Assembly: GCF_002943105.1 (NCBI RefSeq)
Contig: NZ_PTPZ01000001.1
Span: 595,977-659,976 of the forward strand
DNA: 64,000 nt
Origin: Cloacibacterium normanense
GTDB taxonomy: Bacteria; Bacteroidota; Bacteroidia; Flavobacteriales; Weeksellaceae
Reading direction: 5' to 3'
Numbering within the stretch: the first letter of the stretch is position 1; every line of letters starts with the position of its first letter. The translations under genes were made by a program, and so were the position numbers. The notes under the pieces are model-generated. The model had not been told where the DNA came from, did no database searches, and saw nothing but the letters and a program-made list of their open reading frames with translations. Shown here in pieces: positions 1-8,144 of this stretch.

Positions 1-321
1 AAAGGAAATTCTAAATTTATGGGAGCGGTAATTGCCCCGAAAAGTAAAATAGAAATGGCAGAGAAATCTAATGCCAATATTCTAGGAGAAACTAAAAACT
101 TGAATTTAAAATTAGCAGATTCTGCAAGCATTATGGCACCGTATTTTTACGTAGATAATTTAGAAATTCTTAGTAAAAATGGAGCTTCTGCAGGATTAAA
201 TATAGATCAAGAAATGAAAGGAACGCTAGAAAATACCTCAAAACTAATTTTCTACGGAGAACCGCTCAATAAATTGACAAGAAAAGACAAAGCTTCTGTA
301 GAAAACAGAAAATTGAAATAA
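1..321 (+). CDS. C-terminal part of a DUF2807 (head GIN domain)-like protein, 5' truncated
   Basis: The frame is open from base 1, so the gene begins upstream and only about 106 residues are visible. The visible part alternates short beta-strand-like stretches with glycine, asparagine and serine turns (ADSASI, KNGASAGL, LENTSKLIFYGEP). This resembles the beta-helical GIN/DUF2807 domain of Bacteroidota surface or periplasmic proteins. The end is typical of that fold: a last GEP strand, then a short basic tail. An internal ATG at 19 is probably not the start. Function is unknown for most members. The family call rests on sequence feel only. Confidence 0.55.
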   Translation, partial: KGNSKFMGAVIAPKSKIEMAEKSNANILGETKNLNLKLADSASIMAPYFYVDNLEILSKNGASAGLNIDQEMKGTLENTSKLIFYGEPLNKLTRKDKASVENRKLK

Positions 322-334
322 GCATTGACGATTT

Positions 335-415
335 GTTATTCTGAGAGAAACAAAGTGTAGCGAAGAATCTATTTTAAGAGATTCTTCATTCCGTTTCACT
401 GCATTCAGAATGACA
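335..415. repeat. Flavobacterial interspersed inverted repeat (ATTCTGA...TCAGAAT type)
   Basis: Outer arms TATTCTGA (from 337) and TCAGAATGA (to about 413) enclose inner arms AGAATCT (364-370) and AGATTCT (379-385). The element fills the gap between the truncated first gene and the sugar mutase. One arm recurs inside the radical SAM gene at 12442-12468. Arms of this kind translate as SEQSEES-type peptides when they fall within genes. Confidence 0.75.
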
Positions 416-453
416 AAACATTTAAAAATTAAAAAAACAAAAAATTTAAATAT

Positions 454-2166
454 ATGACAACTTTGGAAAAAGCAAAACTTTGGTTATCAGATACTTTTGA
501 TGCAGAAACCAGAGCTACAGTTCAGAATTGGATTGATACCAATTCCCCAGAATTAGAAGACAGTTTTTACAGAGAATTAGAATTCGGAACTGGCGGAATG
601 CGAGGAATTATGGGAGTAGGAACCAATCGTCTCAATAAATATACATTGGGTCAAGCTACGCAAGGTTTGGCGAATTATCTTCATCAACAATTTCCTAATC
701 AAGAAATTAAAGTAGCGATTGCTTATGACGTAAGAAATAATTCTAAAGAGTTCGGAAAAATGTGTGCAGATGTTCTTACAGCAAACGGAATTAAAGTGTT
801 GCTTTTCAAAGAACACAGACCAACTCCAGAACTTTCTTTCACGGTTCGTGATAAAAAATGTAACGCGGGAATTGTTTTGACGGCTTCTCACAATCCACCA
901 GAATATAACGGTTACAAAGTATATTGGAATGATGGAGCACAAGTAGTTCCACCAAATGATGAAAATATCATCAAAGAAGTTTACGCTACAAAATTCGAAG
1001 AAATTAAATTCAACGGAAATGATGATTTAATCGAATGGATTGGCGAAGAACAAGATGATGTGTACATCGATACTTGTATGGAAAATTCATTGTACCAAAA
1101 TATTGGAAGAGATAATGTAAACATCGTTTTCACTTCTATTCACGGTACTACTTATACTACGATTCCTAAAGCTTTAGCAAAAGCAGGTTTCACGAAAGTG
1201 GATTTGGTAAAAGAACAAATGATTCCTTCTGGAAATTTCCCAACGGTAGAATCTCCGAATCCTGAAGAGCCAAAAGCGCTTTCTATGGCGGTAGATTTGG
1301 CAAATATTACCAATGGAGATATCGTTATCGGTTGTGATCCAGATGGCGACAGATTAGGAATTGCGGTAAGAAATCTAGATGGCGAAATTCAGTTATTGAA
1401 TGGTAACCAAACCAATATGATTTTGACGTATTACATTCTTGACCAATGGAAAAAAGCAGGCAAAATTACAGGAAAAGAGTTCATCGGTTCTACGATTGTA
1501 ACTTCTGACTGTTTCTTTGATGTAGCTGAAAAATTCGGAGTAGATTGCAAAGTAGGATTGACTGGTTTCAAATGGATTGGTAAAATGATTCGTGATGTAG
1601 AAGGTCAAGAAAAATTCATTTGCGGTGGTGAAGAATCTTTCGGATTTATGACGGGAGATTTCGTAAGAGATAAAGACAGTTGTGGTTCTATTTTATTGGC
1701 TTGTGAAATTGCAGCCGTTTGCAAAGCACAAGGAAAAACCATGTATCAGTACATGATTGATATTTACAAAGAAATAGGTATGTATCAAGAAGGTTTGGTG
1801 AACGTGGTAAGAAAAGGAAGAACTGGTGCCGAAGAAATTGCTCAAATGATGGTAGATTTCAGAGAAAATCCTGTAAAAGAATTGGCAGGCTCTAAAGTTT
1901 TGGAAGTAAAAGATTTCCAAGAACAAACTTGTCTTAATGTAATTACAGGAGAGAGAAAAGTAATGAATGATATTCCGAAATCTAATGTGTTAATCTATTA
2001 CACAGAAGACGGAACTAAAGTTTGTATCAGACCTTCAGGAACTGAGCCGAAGATTAAATTCTATTTTTCTGTGAAAGATAAAATTGAAAACGAAGCAGAT
2101 TTCAAAGCTAAACAAGCTTCTCTGGAACAAAAAATCAATGAAGTAAAAAAAGATTTAAAACTATAA
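454..2166 (+). CDS. Phosphoglucomutase/phosphomannomutase family (alpha-D-phosphohexomutase)
   Basis: This 570-residue cytoplasmic enzyme interconverts hexose 1- and 6-phosphates, supplying sugar nucleotides for cell-envelope synthesis. All four phosphohexomutase signatures are present in order. The phosphoserine loop TASHNPPEYNG has Ser145. The metal loop DPDGDR has Asp295, Asp297 and Asp299. The sugar-binding GGEESFGF and the C-terminal phosphate-binding RPSGTEPK follow. The length fits the long Bacteroidota/Bacillus PgcA-type group rather than the shorter ManB type. It stands alone, between an intergenic repeat and its own terminator. Substrate preference (glucose versus mannose) cannot be read from sequence. 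Confidence 0.93.
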   Translation: MTTLEKAKLWLSDTFDAETRATVQNWIDTNSPELEDSFYRELEFGTGGMRGIMGVGTNRLNKYTLGQATQGLANYLHQQFPNQEIKVAIAYDVRNNSKEFGKMCADVLTANGIKVLLFKEHRPTPELSFTVRDKKCNAGIVLTASHNPPEYNGYKVYWNDGAQVVPPNDENIIKEVYATKFEEIKFNGNDDLIEWIGEEQDDVYIDTCMENSLYQNIGRDNVNIVFTSIHGTTYTTIPKALAKAGFTKVDLVKEQMIPSGNFPTVESPNPEEPKALSMAVDLANITNGDIVIGCDPDGDRLGIAVRNLDGEIQLLNGNQTNMILTYYILDQWKKAGKITGKEFIGSTIVTSDCFFDVAEKFGVDCKVGLTGFKWIGKMIRDVEGQEKFICGGEESFGFMTGDFVRDKDSCGSILLACEIAAVCKAQGKTMYQYMIDIYKEIGMYQEGLVNVVRKGRTGAEEIAQMMVDFRENPVKELAGSKVLEVKDFQEQTCLNVITGERKVMNDIPKSNVLIYYTEDGTKVCIRPSGTEPKIKFYFSVKDKIENEADFKAKQASLEQKINEVKKDLKL

Positions 2167-2187
2167 ATATTTTAATCTAATGCTTTT

Positions 2188-2243
2188 AAGTTCACAGAAG
2201 TTTAACAAATCTTTAGGTTTTTAATCTTTTGTGAACTTTTTTA
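2188..2243 (+). terminator. Rho-independent-like terminator of the phosphohexomutase gene
   Basis: AAGTTCACA and TGTGAACTT form a 9-bp stem with a long loop, followed by a T tract. It lies directly after the stop codon. Confidence 0.6.
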
Positions 2244-2258
2244 TTTTATTTAAATTTG
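2228..2258 (+). promoter_or_regulatory. Bacteroidota sigma-A promoter for the aminotransferase gene
   Basis: TTTG at 2228-2231, a 19-nt spacer, then TAAATTTG at 2251-2258. This matches the -33/-7 consensus TTTG-N17-19-TAnnTTTG. It is about 30 nt upstream of the GTG start. Confidence 0.7.
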
Positions 2259-2290
2259 AAAAATCATTAACAACAAAATCTTAATAAAAA

Positions 2291-3544
2291 GTGGTTTCAA
2301 AACTCGCTCAAAACCTTATCGGTTCAGAAATTATTAAAATCGGTAATCAAGTAAACGAACTCAAAGCTCAAGGAGCTGAAATTGCCAACCTCACTATCGG
2401 TGATTTAGATTCTAACATTTATCCTATTCCTGCAGGATTAAAACAAAATATTCAGAAAGCTTACGCGGATAATTTAACCAATTATCCTCCTGCAAATGGT
2501 TTGCTTTCATTAAGAAAAGCAGTGGCAAAAGACATAAAATCTCGTTGGAATTTAGACTATTCTCCAGATGATATTTTGGTTTCTGGCGGTTCTAGACCTT
2601 TAATTTATGCTACTTTTAAAACCATTGTAGACGAAGGCGATAAAGTAGTTTACGCTGTTCCTTCTTGGAATAATAACCATTACGCTTACTTAACTTCTGC
2701 CAATGCAGTAGAACTAGAAGTTTCTCCAGAAGATAATTTTTTGCCAACAGCTGATGTGATTACCCCACATTTAGAAGGTGCAGTTTTATTGGCGCTTTGC
2801 TCTCCGCTAAACCCAACTGGAACCATGTTTACCAAAGAACAACTTTCAGAAATTTGCGAAGCGGTAATTGCAGAAAATAAAAAAAGAGGAGAAGGCGAAA
2901 AGCCAATTTACTTAATGTACGACCAAATTTATGCAATGCTTACGTTTGGTGATTCAGAACATTTTAATCCAGTTTCTCTTTATCCAGAACTTAGAGATTA
3001 CACCATTTATATTGATGGAACTTCTAAATGTTTTGCAGCAACTGGAGTTAGAGTAGGATGGAGTTTCGGACCAACTAAAGTGATTGATAGAATGAAAGCG
3101 CTATTAACACACGTTGGAGCTTGGGCGCCGAAACCAGAACAACAAGCTGTAGCAGAGTTTTTAGATAATACACCAGCTGTAAACGAATTTGTGAATGATT
3201 TCAAAGGTAAAATTGCGCACAGTTTAGAAGTTTTACATGCTGGAATTCAAGAAATGAAATCTAAAAATTTCGCGGTAGATAGCATTAAACCAATGGGTGC
3301 TTTGTATTTGACCATTAAATTGGATTATGTAGGAAAAACCACTGAAGACGGTAAAGTTCTGAAAGATTCTACAGATTTAGTTTTCTATTTAATCGAAAAA
3401 GCAGGAGTAGCATTAGTGCCATTTTCAGCATTTGGAAATTCTAGAGAAATGCCTTGGTTTAGAGCATCAGTTGGCGCTTGTTCAGTAGAAGATTTACAAA
3501 AAATGTTCCCGAAATTAGAAGCTGCTTTAGCTAAATTAAAATAA
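2291..3544 (+). CDS. PLP-dependent class I/II aminotransferase (aspartate aminotransferase-like)
   Basis: A 417-residue fold-type I PLP enzyme transferring amino groups between an amino acid (probably aspartate or an aromatic) and 2-oxoglutarate in the cytoplasm. Visible landmarks are LTIGDLD near the N-terminus, SGGSRPLIY (cofactor phosphate loop), CSPLNPTGTMF, YDQIY and the Schiff-base lysine Lys246 in GTSKCFAATGVRVGW. A near-C-terminal arginine in WFRASVG would bind the substrate carboxylate. The start is a GTG at 2291: no in-frame ATG lies near, and the consensus promoter ends about 33 nt upstream, which supports it. Exact substrate is not determinable. Confidence 0.88.
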   Translation: MVSKLAQNLIGSEIIKIGNQVNELKAQGAEIANLTIGDLDSNIYPIPAGLKQNIQKAYADNLTNYPPANGLLSLRKAVAKDIKSRWNLDYSPDDILVSGGSRPLIYATFKTIVDEGDKVVYAVPSWNNNHYAYLTSANAVELEVSPEDNFLPTADVITPHLEGAVLLALCSPLNPTGTMFTKEQLSEICEAVIAENKKRGEGEKPIYLMYDQIYAMLTFGDSEHFNPVSLYPELRDYTIYIDGTSKCFAATGVRVGWSFGPTKVIDRMKALLTHVGAWAPKPEQQAVAEFLDNTPAVNEFVNDFKGKIAHSLEVLHAGIQEMKSKNFAVDSIKPMGALYLTIKLDYVGKTTEDGKVLKDSTDLVFYLIEKAGVALVPFSAFGNSREMPWFRASVGACSVEDLQKMFPKLEAALAKLK

Positions 3545-3550
3545 ATTTAT

Positions 3551-3617
3551 CTCTCGCTGATTGAGCAAATTTAGAGGATTTTGATCTGCTAAATCAGTTC
3601 AATCAGCGAGCTTTTTT
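3551..3617. repeat. Palindromic repeat family 'TCTCGCAGATT', copy 1, probably also a terminator
   Basis: Arms CTCGCTGATT (3553-3562) and AATCAGCGAG (3601-3610) are perfect complements, with an inner near-match around GCAAATTTAG and CTGCTAAAT, followed by a run of T. Related copies lie at about 26004-26075 and 27148-27216. The position after the aminotransferase stop suggests it ends that transcript. Confidence 0.75.
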
Positions 3618-3640
3618 AAATAAAATTATCAAAGTCAATA

Positions 3641-4417
3641 ATGAATAATCTCGGAACCAGAAACTCGGAACTCGAAACACTTAAAATAATCGCTGTTATA
3701 CCAGCTCGTTACGCTGCAAGTAGATTTCCCGGGAAATTAATGCAGATTTTAGGCGACAAAACAGTAATTGCTACTACTTATCAAAACGTTTTGGAAACTC
3801 AGCTATTTGATGAGGTTTTCGTGGCGACTGATTCTGAAATTATCTTTGAAGAAATTACCAAAATCGGCGGAAAAGCAGTAATGACTGGTGAACACGAAAC
3901 AGGAAGCGACAGAATAGCGGAAGCGGTTCAAAATATTGATTGCGATATTGTCATCAATGTTCAAGGTGATGAACCTTTCCTGAAAACTGAACCTTTGAAA
4001 CAACTGATTGAAGTTTTTAAAAATGATGTAGATAAAGAAATTTCATTGGCTTCGCTTAAAATCAGGTTAAAGGAAAAGGAAGAAATCGAAAATCCGAATA
4101 ATGTAAAAGTTATTACAGATTTACAGAATTTTGCAATGTATTTTAGTCGTTCTGTGATTCCTTATCCTAGAGAAACCTCTTTAGAACACTTGTATTACAA
4201 GCATATTGGTGTTTACGCTTTCAGGAAAGAAGCTTTGTTGAAATTTGCTAATTTGGTGATGACTCCACTGGAAATTTCAGAAAAAATAGAAGCGATTCGT
4301 TATCTGGAAAACGGAATGAAAATCAAAATGATAGAAACAGATTTCATTGGGGTAGGAATAGATGTTCCCGAAGATTTAGAAAAAGCGAAAGCAATTTTAA
4401 GTAGGGACAAGTCGTGA
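3641..4417 (+). CDS. kdsB: 3-deoxy-manno-octulosonate cytidylyltransferase (CMP-Kdo synthetase)
   Basis: KdsB activates Kdo with CTP to CMP-Kdo, the donor for LPS inner-core assembly; it acts in the cytoplasm. The N-terminal nucleotide loop [14 protein letters not shown], the NVQGDEPF metal/CTP motif and [10 protein letters not shown] are all present. The protein is 258 residues. Other KdsB proteins begin at about the [10 protein letters not shown] position, so the first 14 residues (ATG 3641 onward) are an extension over oddly repetitive DNA; no other start codon sits near the conserved block. The last residues (SRDKS) are encoded by a palindromic repeat at 4403-4424 that supplies the stop. 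Confidence 0.92.
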   Translation: MNNLGTRNSELETLKIIAVIPARYAASRFPGKLMQILGDKTVIATTYQNVLETQLFDEVFVATDSEIIFEEITKIGGKAVMTGEHETGSDRIAEAVQNIDCDIVINVQGDEPFLKTEPLKQLIEVFKNDVDKEISLASLKIRLKEKEEIENPNNVKVITDLQNFAMYFSRSVIPYPRETSLEHLYYKHIGVYAFRKEALLKFANLVMTPLEISEKIEAIRYLENGMKIKMIETDFIGVGIDVPEDLEKAKAILSRDKS

Positions 4418-4424
4418 CTTGTCC
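4403..4424. repeat. Short palindromic repeat (GGACAAG...CTTGTCC) overlapping the kdsB stop
   Basis: GGACAAGTC and GACTTGTCC form a near-perfect hairpin spanning the kdsB stop codon. The same arms recur in the gyrA terminator at 50252-50281, so this looks like an interspersed element rather than a private terminator; no T tract follows here. Confidence 0.6.
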
Positions 4425-4484
4425 AAAAAGAAGAAAATTAATTTGAAAATTTGAAAAATTAAGTTGGTTTTCGTTTCAAAATCA

Positions 4485-4492
4485 TATATTTG
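4485..4492 (+). promoter_or_regulatory. -7 element (TATATTTG) for the LolA-like gene
   Basis: An exact TAnnTTTG match lies 21 nt upstream of the ATG at 4514. A clear TTTG -33 box is not present at the ideal distance; TTGG with a 17-nt spacer is the closest. Confidence 0.5.
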
Positions 4493-4513
4493 GAATCTCG
4501 TAAAAAAGATTGA

Positions 4514-5176
4514 ATGAAAAAGATACTATTAATCGCTACAATTCTAGTAACCACCATATTTTCGGCGCAAACTGCTAAACAAATTATTGATAAAAATATT
4601 GAGTTAACAGGAGGCTTAACCAACTGGAAACTGCTCAATTCTATTATTCTACAAGGAAAAGTAATTCTGGGCGTAAATGATGAATATCCTATGAGAATTT
4701 ATCAACAAAGACCTAATCTTACGAAAACAGTAGTATTCATAGGCAATAAAGAAAATGTAATCGAAGGATATGATGGTAAAAATGGTTACGCAATGAATTA
4801 CGTGGTGAATAAACTTCAGGTTCAAAAAAATTACGTTCCAGAAAGCTTTGACACAGATTTCATCGATTATGAGAACAAAGGTTTTACCGCACAAGTTCTT
4901 GGTAAAGAAAAAGTGGGAGACAGAGATTGTTATAAGGTAGAACTCACCAAAAATGTTAATAAAACCGTTTATTATTTTGATGTTCAGAACTTTTTACTGT
5001 TAAAAGAAGAAAAGAAAGACGAAACATTGGTTTATTCTGATTTCAAAAAAGTGAATAATTTGGTAATGCCTTTCAGAATTGAAGCAACTACGCCGAAAAA
5101 AGAAGGAGATTACGTGATGATTCTTTATAAAATTGAAGTCAACAAAGCCTTTCCAGCCAATACTTTTAAGTTCTAA
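4514..5176 (+). CDS. Exported protein, LolA-like/outer-membrane lipoprotein-sorting type fold
   Basis: A 220-residue protein with a Sec signal peptide (MKKILLIATILVTTIFSAQ, cleavage after about residue 19). The mature part starts with AKQIIDKNIELTGG, a pattern common in Bacteroidota LolA-like proteins. It then runs as successive antiparallel strand-sized segments (VIEGYDGKNGYAMN, DCYKVELTKNVNKTVYYFD, LVYSDFKKVNNLVMPFRIE). The strand-by-strand GDRDCYKVEL...YYFD...LLLKEE pattern is that of the LolA/LppX half-barrel, which binds lipid moieties. No cofactor or catalytic motif is visible. Role in lipoprotein transfer is inference from fold resemblance only. Confidence 0.6.
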   Translation: MKKILLIATILVTTIFSAQTAKQIIDKNIELTGGLTNWKLLNSIILQGKVILGVNDEYPMRIYQQRPNLTKTVVFIGNKENVIEGYDGKNGYAMNYVVNKLQVQKNYVPESFDTDFIDYENKGFTAQVLGKEKVGDRDCYKVELTKNVNKTVYYFDVQNFLLLKEEKKDETLVYSDFKKVNNLVMPFRIEATTPKKEGDYVMILYKIEVNKAFPANTFKF

Positions 5177-5203
5177 TAAAACTTTACGATAAAAAATTTC
5201 TAT

Positions 5204-5237
5204 GACTGCAATTTCTTAGGATTTTGCAGTTTTTTTA
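5204..5237 (+). terminator. Terminator after the LolA-like gene
   Basis: ACTGCAA and TTGCAGT form a stem around a 10-nt loop, followed by seven T. Confidence 0.75.
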
Positions 5238-5241
5238 TCCC

Positions 5242-5249
5242 TAAATTTG
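5242..5249 (+). promoter_or_regulatory. -7 element (TAAATTTG) for the glutathione peroxidase gene
   Basis: An exact TAnnTTTG, with TTTG upstream at 5223-5226 (15-nt spacer, shorter than ideal). It overlaps the possible TTG start at 5247, so translation must begin downstream, at ATG 5268. Confidence 0.55.
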
Positions 5250-5267
5250 AAATCAAATAAAATCAAA

Positions 5268-5804
5268 ATGAAAAAAATATTATTTATTCTTATGGCATTT
5301 TTTGGACTTTTTTCTTCGCAGGCGCAACAAGCAAAATCCATTCATTCTTTTAAAGTGAAAGCTTTAGATGGTAAAACCATTGATTTTTCTAAGTTTAAAG
5401 GCAAGAAGATTCTAATTGTAAATACAGCTTCAGAATGTGGTTTTACACCACAGTATGAAGGTTTACAAAAGTTGTACGAAACTTATAAAGACCAATTGGT
5501 GATTGTAGGTTTTCCTGCAAACAATTTTGGTGGACAAGAACCTGGAAGCAATGAAGAAATTGGTGCTTTTTGCAAAAAGAATTATGGAGTTACTTTTCCG
5601 ATGGCGGCTAAAGTTTCTGTGAAAGGAAAAGATATTGCTCCCATTTTTAAATTTTTAACAGACAAAAAACTAAACGGAGTAAAAAGCACGACCATTCTTT
5701 GGAACTTCGAGAAATTTTTGCTCAATGAAAAAGGAGAGTTGATTGATACTTTTGTAAGTACTACAAAACCTACTTCTGAATCTATTACGAAATATTTTAA
5801 ATAG
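5268..5804 (+). CDS. Exported glutathione peroxidase-family thiol peroxidase
   Basis: A 178-residue GPx-fold peroxidase with an N-terminal signal peptide (MKKILFILMAFFGLFSSQAQ), so it probably detoxifies peroxides in the periplasm, more likely with thioredoxin-like donors than glutathione. The catalytic tetrad is visible: Cys57 in NTASECGFTPQY, Gln90 in FGGQEPG, and Trp145/Asn146 in WNFEKF. It is a cysteine, not selenocysteine, enzyme. An upstream in-frame TTG at 5247 overlaps the -7 promoter element, so ATG 5268 is chosen. It is flanked by a terminator upstream and a nested repeat downstream. Confidence 0.92.
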   Translation: MKKILFILMAFFGLFSSQAQQAKSIHSFKVKALDGKTIDFSKFKGKKILIVNTASECGFTPQYEGLQKLYETYKDQLVIVGFPANNFGGQEPGSNEEIGAFCKKNYGVTFPMAAKVSVKGKDIAPIFKFLTDKKLNGVKSTTILWNFEKFLLNEKGELIDTFVSTTKPTSESITKYFK

Positions 5805-5812
5805 TTTTTTTT

Positions 5813-5952
5813 GCCACTAATGCACGAATAAAAATACTTTAAATGCTCATAAAATCTAAATTTCTATTTTTAGAAAATTTTTAAAAATAAGTAGAGCCGC
5901 GATTTATCGCGTCTAAATAGATATTTTAGAAAAGCATTCGTGCATTCGTGGC
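5813..5952. repeat. Nested inverted repeat: 17-bp outer arms with an inner CGCGAT/ATCGCG hairpin
   Basis: Outer arms GCCACTAATGCACGAAT (5813-5829) and ATTCGTGCATTCGTGGC (5936-5952) are complementary except for one position. Inside, CGCGAT-TT-ATCGCG (5898-5911) forms a second perfect hairpin. The element separates two convergent genes. It looks like a miniature palindromic element carrying another palindromic element. Confidence 0.7.
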
Positions 5953-5957
5953 AAAAA

Positions 5958-6614
5958 CTATTCTTTTCTTTTTTCTGCAAAACTGAAAATACTGCCTAAT
6001 TTTATTTTAGAATATCCGTAAGATTTTATTTTAGATGAATTCACCAAAGCTTGTGCTAAAATGTCTGTTGGCAATGGTTTTTGAGATTCTAAAACGCCAA
6101 ATTTATTGGCAAATTTTATAATTCTAGCTCCTAATACTTCACCAGTTCTGTCGGTGTTTTTTCGATCGAGCATTCCGGGTTGGAAAATGGTAATTTTATT
6201 AAAATGAAGTTTTTTTACTTCTTCTTCTAATTCGCCCTTCATTCTAGAGTAGAAAATTTTAGAATTAGGATTGGCTCCATAAGCAGAAACCAAAACGAAA
6301 TCTTCCACGCCATTTTCTTTGGCAGTTTTGGCAAATTGCAATTGATAATCAAAATCTACTTTTCGCTGTGCTTCCTTACTTCCCGCATCTTTCAAGGTAG
6401 TTCCGAGGCAAGAAAAAGCGACATCACCTTTTACCAAATCTTTCCATTCTTCTGGCTTTTCGAAATTTACTACATGAAATTTCACTTTCTCAGAAGTAGA
6501 TTCTACAGGTTTTCTTACAAAAGCATGAATTTCTTCGAAATCTTTGTCTTGACTTAGTTTTTGAACCAAATCTTTTCCTGTAGCGCCAGTTGCTCCTATA
6601 ATCAAAGCCTTCAT
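5958..6614 (-). CDS. NAD(P)-binding atypical SDR (TIP30/HTATIP2-like oxidoreductase)
   Basis: A 218-residue protein with an N-terminal Rossmann motif GATGATG (residues 8-14), an internal SCLGTTL and VSAYGAN. These are features of the atypical short-chain dehydrogenase group related to TIP30 and NmrA-like proteins. The classical YxxxK dyad is represented by YSRMKGELE around the middle, with FQPGML following, as expected for an extended/atypical SDR. Substrate unknown. It is transcribed towards the peroxidase gene and away from the MmcQ-like gene. The shared 5' region contains an inverted TTGGTAGTTAGT pair. Confidence 0.78.
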   Translation of the reverse strand: MKALIIGATGATGKDLVQKLSQDKDFEEIHAFVRKPVESTSEKVKFHVVNFEKPEEWKDLVKGDVAFSCLGTTLKDAGSKEAQRKVDFDYQLQFAKTAKENGVEDFVLVSAYGANPNSKIFYSRMKGELEEEVKKLHFNKITIFQPGMLDRKNTDRTGEVLGARIIKFANKFGVLESQKPLPTDILAQALVNSSKIKSYGYSKIKLGSIFSFAEKRKE

Positions 6615-6624
6615 ATTTTTAAGT

Positions 6625-6722
6625 AATTGGTAGTTAGTGTTGATCTTTATGAGTATAAATTTAGTAAATTTGTTTTAATTGAGAATAAGAAAGTCTAATT
6701 ACCAAAATACTAACTACCAACT
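6625..6722. repeat. Inverted repeat in the divergent SDR / MmcQ intergenic region
   Basis: TTGGTAGTTAGT near 6628 and ACTAACTACCAA near 6711 are reverse complements about 70 nt apart. They frame a -7 element (TAAATTTG) reading towards the MmcQ-like gene. It could be an interspersed palindrome or an operator. Nothing distinguishes the two. Confidence 0.45.
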
Positions 6723-6728
6723 ACTAAA

Positions 6729-7088
6729 ATGTTAGCCGAAGAAATAAGAGAATATTGTCTCAACAAAAAAGGAGTTACGGAAGGTTTTCCGTTTGATGAA
6801 ACTACTTTAGTCTTTAAAGTAGGTGGTAAAATGTTTCTATTAATGGCTTTAGAAAAGCAACCATTGGTCTTTTCGGCAAAAAACACTGCAGATTATAACG
6901 AAGAACTCCGAGAGCAATATTACCAAATTTCTGGCGCTTATCACATGAACAAAACACATTGGAATTCTATAATTTGTGAAGGATTGAAGCCGGAATTCAT
7001 TAAAAAACTCATTGATGATTCATATCAATTGGTGTATGAAAGTTTAACGAAGAAAATAAAATTAGAAATTAATAAATTATTGATATAA
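6729..7088 (+). CDS. MmcQ/YjbR family protein
   Basis: A 119-residue cytoplasmic protein with the CyaY-like fold. The N-terminal REYCLNKKGVTEGFPF, then VFKVGGKMFLLM, the mid-protein YHMNKTHWNSI and the final DSYQLVYESL are the recurring blocks of the MmcQ/YjbR family. Family members are often described as DNA-binding, but the physiological role is unsettled. Its TAA overlaps the ATG of a tiny membrane-protein gene (7088), suggesting translational coupling. Confidence 0.85.
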   Translation: MLAEEIREYCLNKKGVTEGFPFDETTLVFKVGGKMFLLMALEKQPLVFSAKNTADYNEELREQYYQISGAYHMNKTHWNSIICEGLKPEFIKKLIDDSYQLVYESLTKKIKLEINKLLI

Positions 7089-7264
7089 TGATTAATATAA
7101 TATTAAATACAATTTTTTTTGGATCTGCAATTTTTTGGATCTTGTTGTATTTTATTGATAAGGATTATACAAAGAAAATTAGACTTATTTTAGGAATAAT
7201 TTTTATTATACTTTTATTATATGGTTTATATGGAATATTGATTTATGTAATAAATGATAGGTAG
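7088..7264 (+). CDS. Small two-helix membrane protein, translationally coupled
   Basis: A 58-codon frame beginning MINIILNTIFF, whose ATG shares a base with the stop of the MmcQ-like gene (TAATG). Two hydrophobic segments (about residues 4-23 and 33-55) are separated by a charged loop DKDYTKK, a classic small inner-membrane hairpin protein. The gene ends just before a bidirectional terminator. No homologous family is recognised. The start-stop overlap, clean membrane topology and terminator placement argue that it is real, but no codon-level conservation could be tested. Confidence 0.6.
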   Translation: MINIILNTIFFGSAIFWILLYFIDKDYTKKIRLILGIIFIILLLYGLYGILIYVINDR

Positions 7265-7294
7265 AAAAGCATTCAGAAATTCTGAATGCTTTTT
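7265..7294. terminator. Bidirectional terminator between the small membrane gene and terC
   Basis: AAAGCATTCAGA and TCTGAATGCTTT form a strong stem with A and T tracts on either side, serving two convergent genes. Confidence 0.8.
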
Positions 7295-7297
7295 GTT

Positions 7298-8056
7298 TTA
7301 CAAAACATCTTTATCAAGATGCTGTTCTTCTTCTTTGTAATGTTCGTGAAGATGTACAGGTTCAGATTTTTTGGTCGTTTTCATTTGAATAATATCTACC
7401 AAAAGCGAAAATGCCATAGCGAAATAAATATAACCTTTCGGAATTTCTTTGCCAAAACCTTCCACGATTAGTGAGAAACCAATCAATAGCAAGAATGAAA
7501 GTGCTAAAATTTTAAAAGCAGGATGTTTATTCACGAAATTGCTGATAGGTTCTGCTGCAAAAAGCATGATAATCACCGTTACAATCACCGCTACATACAT
7601 TACCCAAACTTCTTTTACCATTCCTACTGCGGTAATAATGGAATCAATAGAGAATACCAAATCCATTAATAAAATTTGGAATATCACTTGTCCGAAACTC
7701 GTTACAATAATGGTTTTAGTTACATCGCCATCTTCGCCTTCCATTTTATGATAAATTTCGGCGGTACTTTTGTAAAGTAGGAATAAACCTCCTAGAATTA
7801 AAATCAAATCTTTACCTGAGATTCCCGTTTCGAAAACGGTAAATAAATCTTGGTCTAGTTTCATAATTTGACTAATCAAAAGTAATAAACCAAGTCTCAT
7901 CACTCCGGCAAGAATAAGCCCGATTCTTCTGGCTTTTTTCTGTTGGTTTACAGGTAATTTATTCGCCAAAATAGAAATGAAAATAACATTGTCTATTCCT
8001 AGAACGGTTTCTAGTGCGATAAGGGTAAGTAAAGAAATAATAATTTCTGCTTCCAT
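7298..8056 (-). CDS. TerC family integral membrane protein
   Basis: A 252-residue polytopic protein of the TerC family, linked in various bacteria to tellurite resistance, metal (Mn) efflux or metallation of exported proteins. Two family motifs with membrane-embedded aspartates are seen: ETVLGIDNVIF in the first helix and FSIDSIITAVGM in the fourth. Seven hydrophobic segments can be counted, and a histidine-rich C-terminal tail (HLHEHYKEEEQHLD) could bind metal. It is a single-gene unit, convergent with the preceding operon. Confidence 0.88.
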   Translation of the reverse strand: MEAEIIISLLTLIALETVLGIDNVIFISILANKLPVNQQKKARRIGLILAGVMRLGLLLLISQIMKLDQDLFTVFETGISGKDLILILGGLFLLYKSTAEIYHKMEGEDGDVTKTIIVTSFGQVIFQILLMDLVFSIDSIITAVGMVKEVWVMYVAVIVTVIIMLFAAEPISNFVNKHPAFKILALSFLLLIGFSLIVEGFGKEIPKGYIYFAMAFSLLVDIIQMKTTKKSEPVHLHEHYKEEEQHLDKDVL

Positions 8057-8144
8057 AGTTTTATTTTATGATTTTCACAAAACTATAGAAACTTATGAAT
8101 CTAATTTTATAAAATCTGATTGAAAATTTATATGATTCTAACTC

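Noticed and set aside
5877..5925. Possible riboswitch or small RNA inside the 5813-5952 region
   Set aside because: Explained by nested palindromic repeats; no terminator plus downstream gene arrangement.
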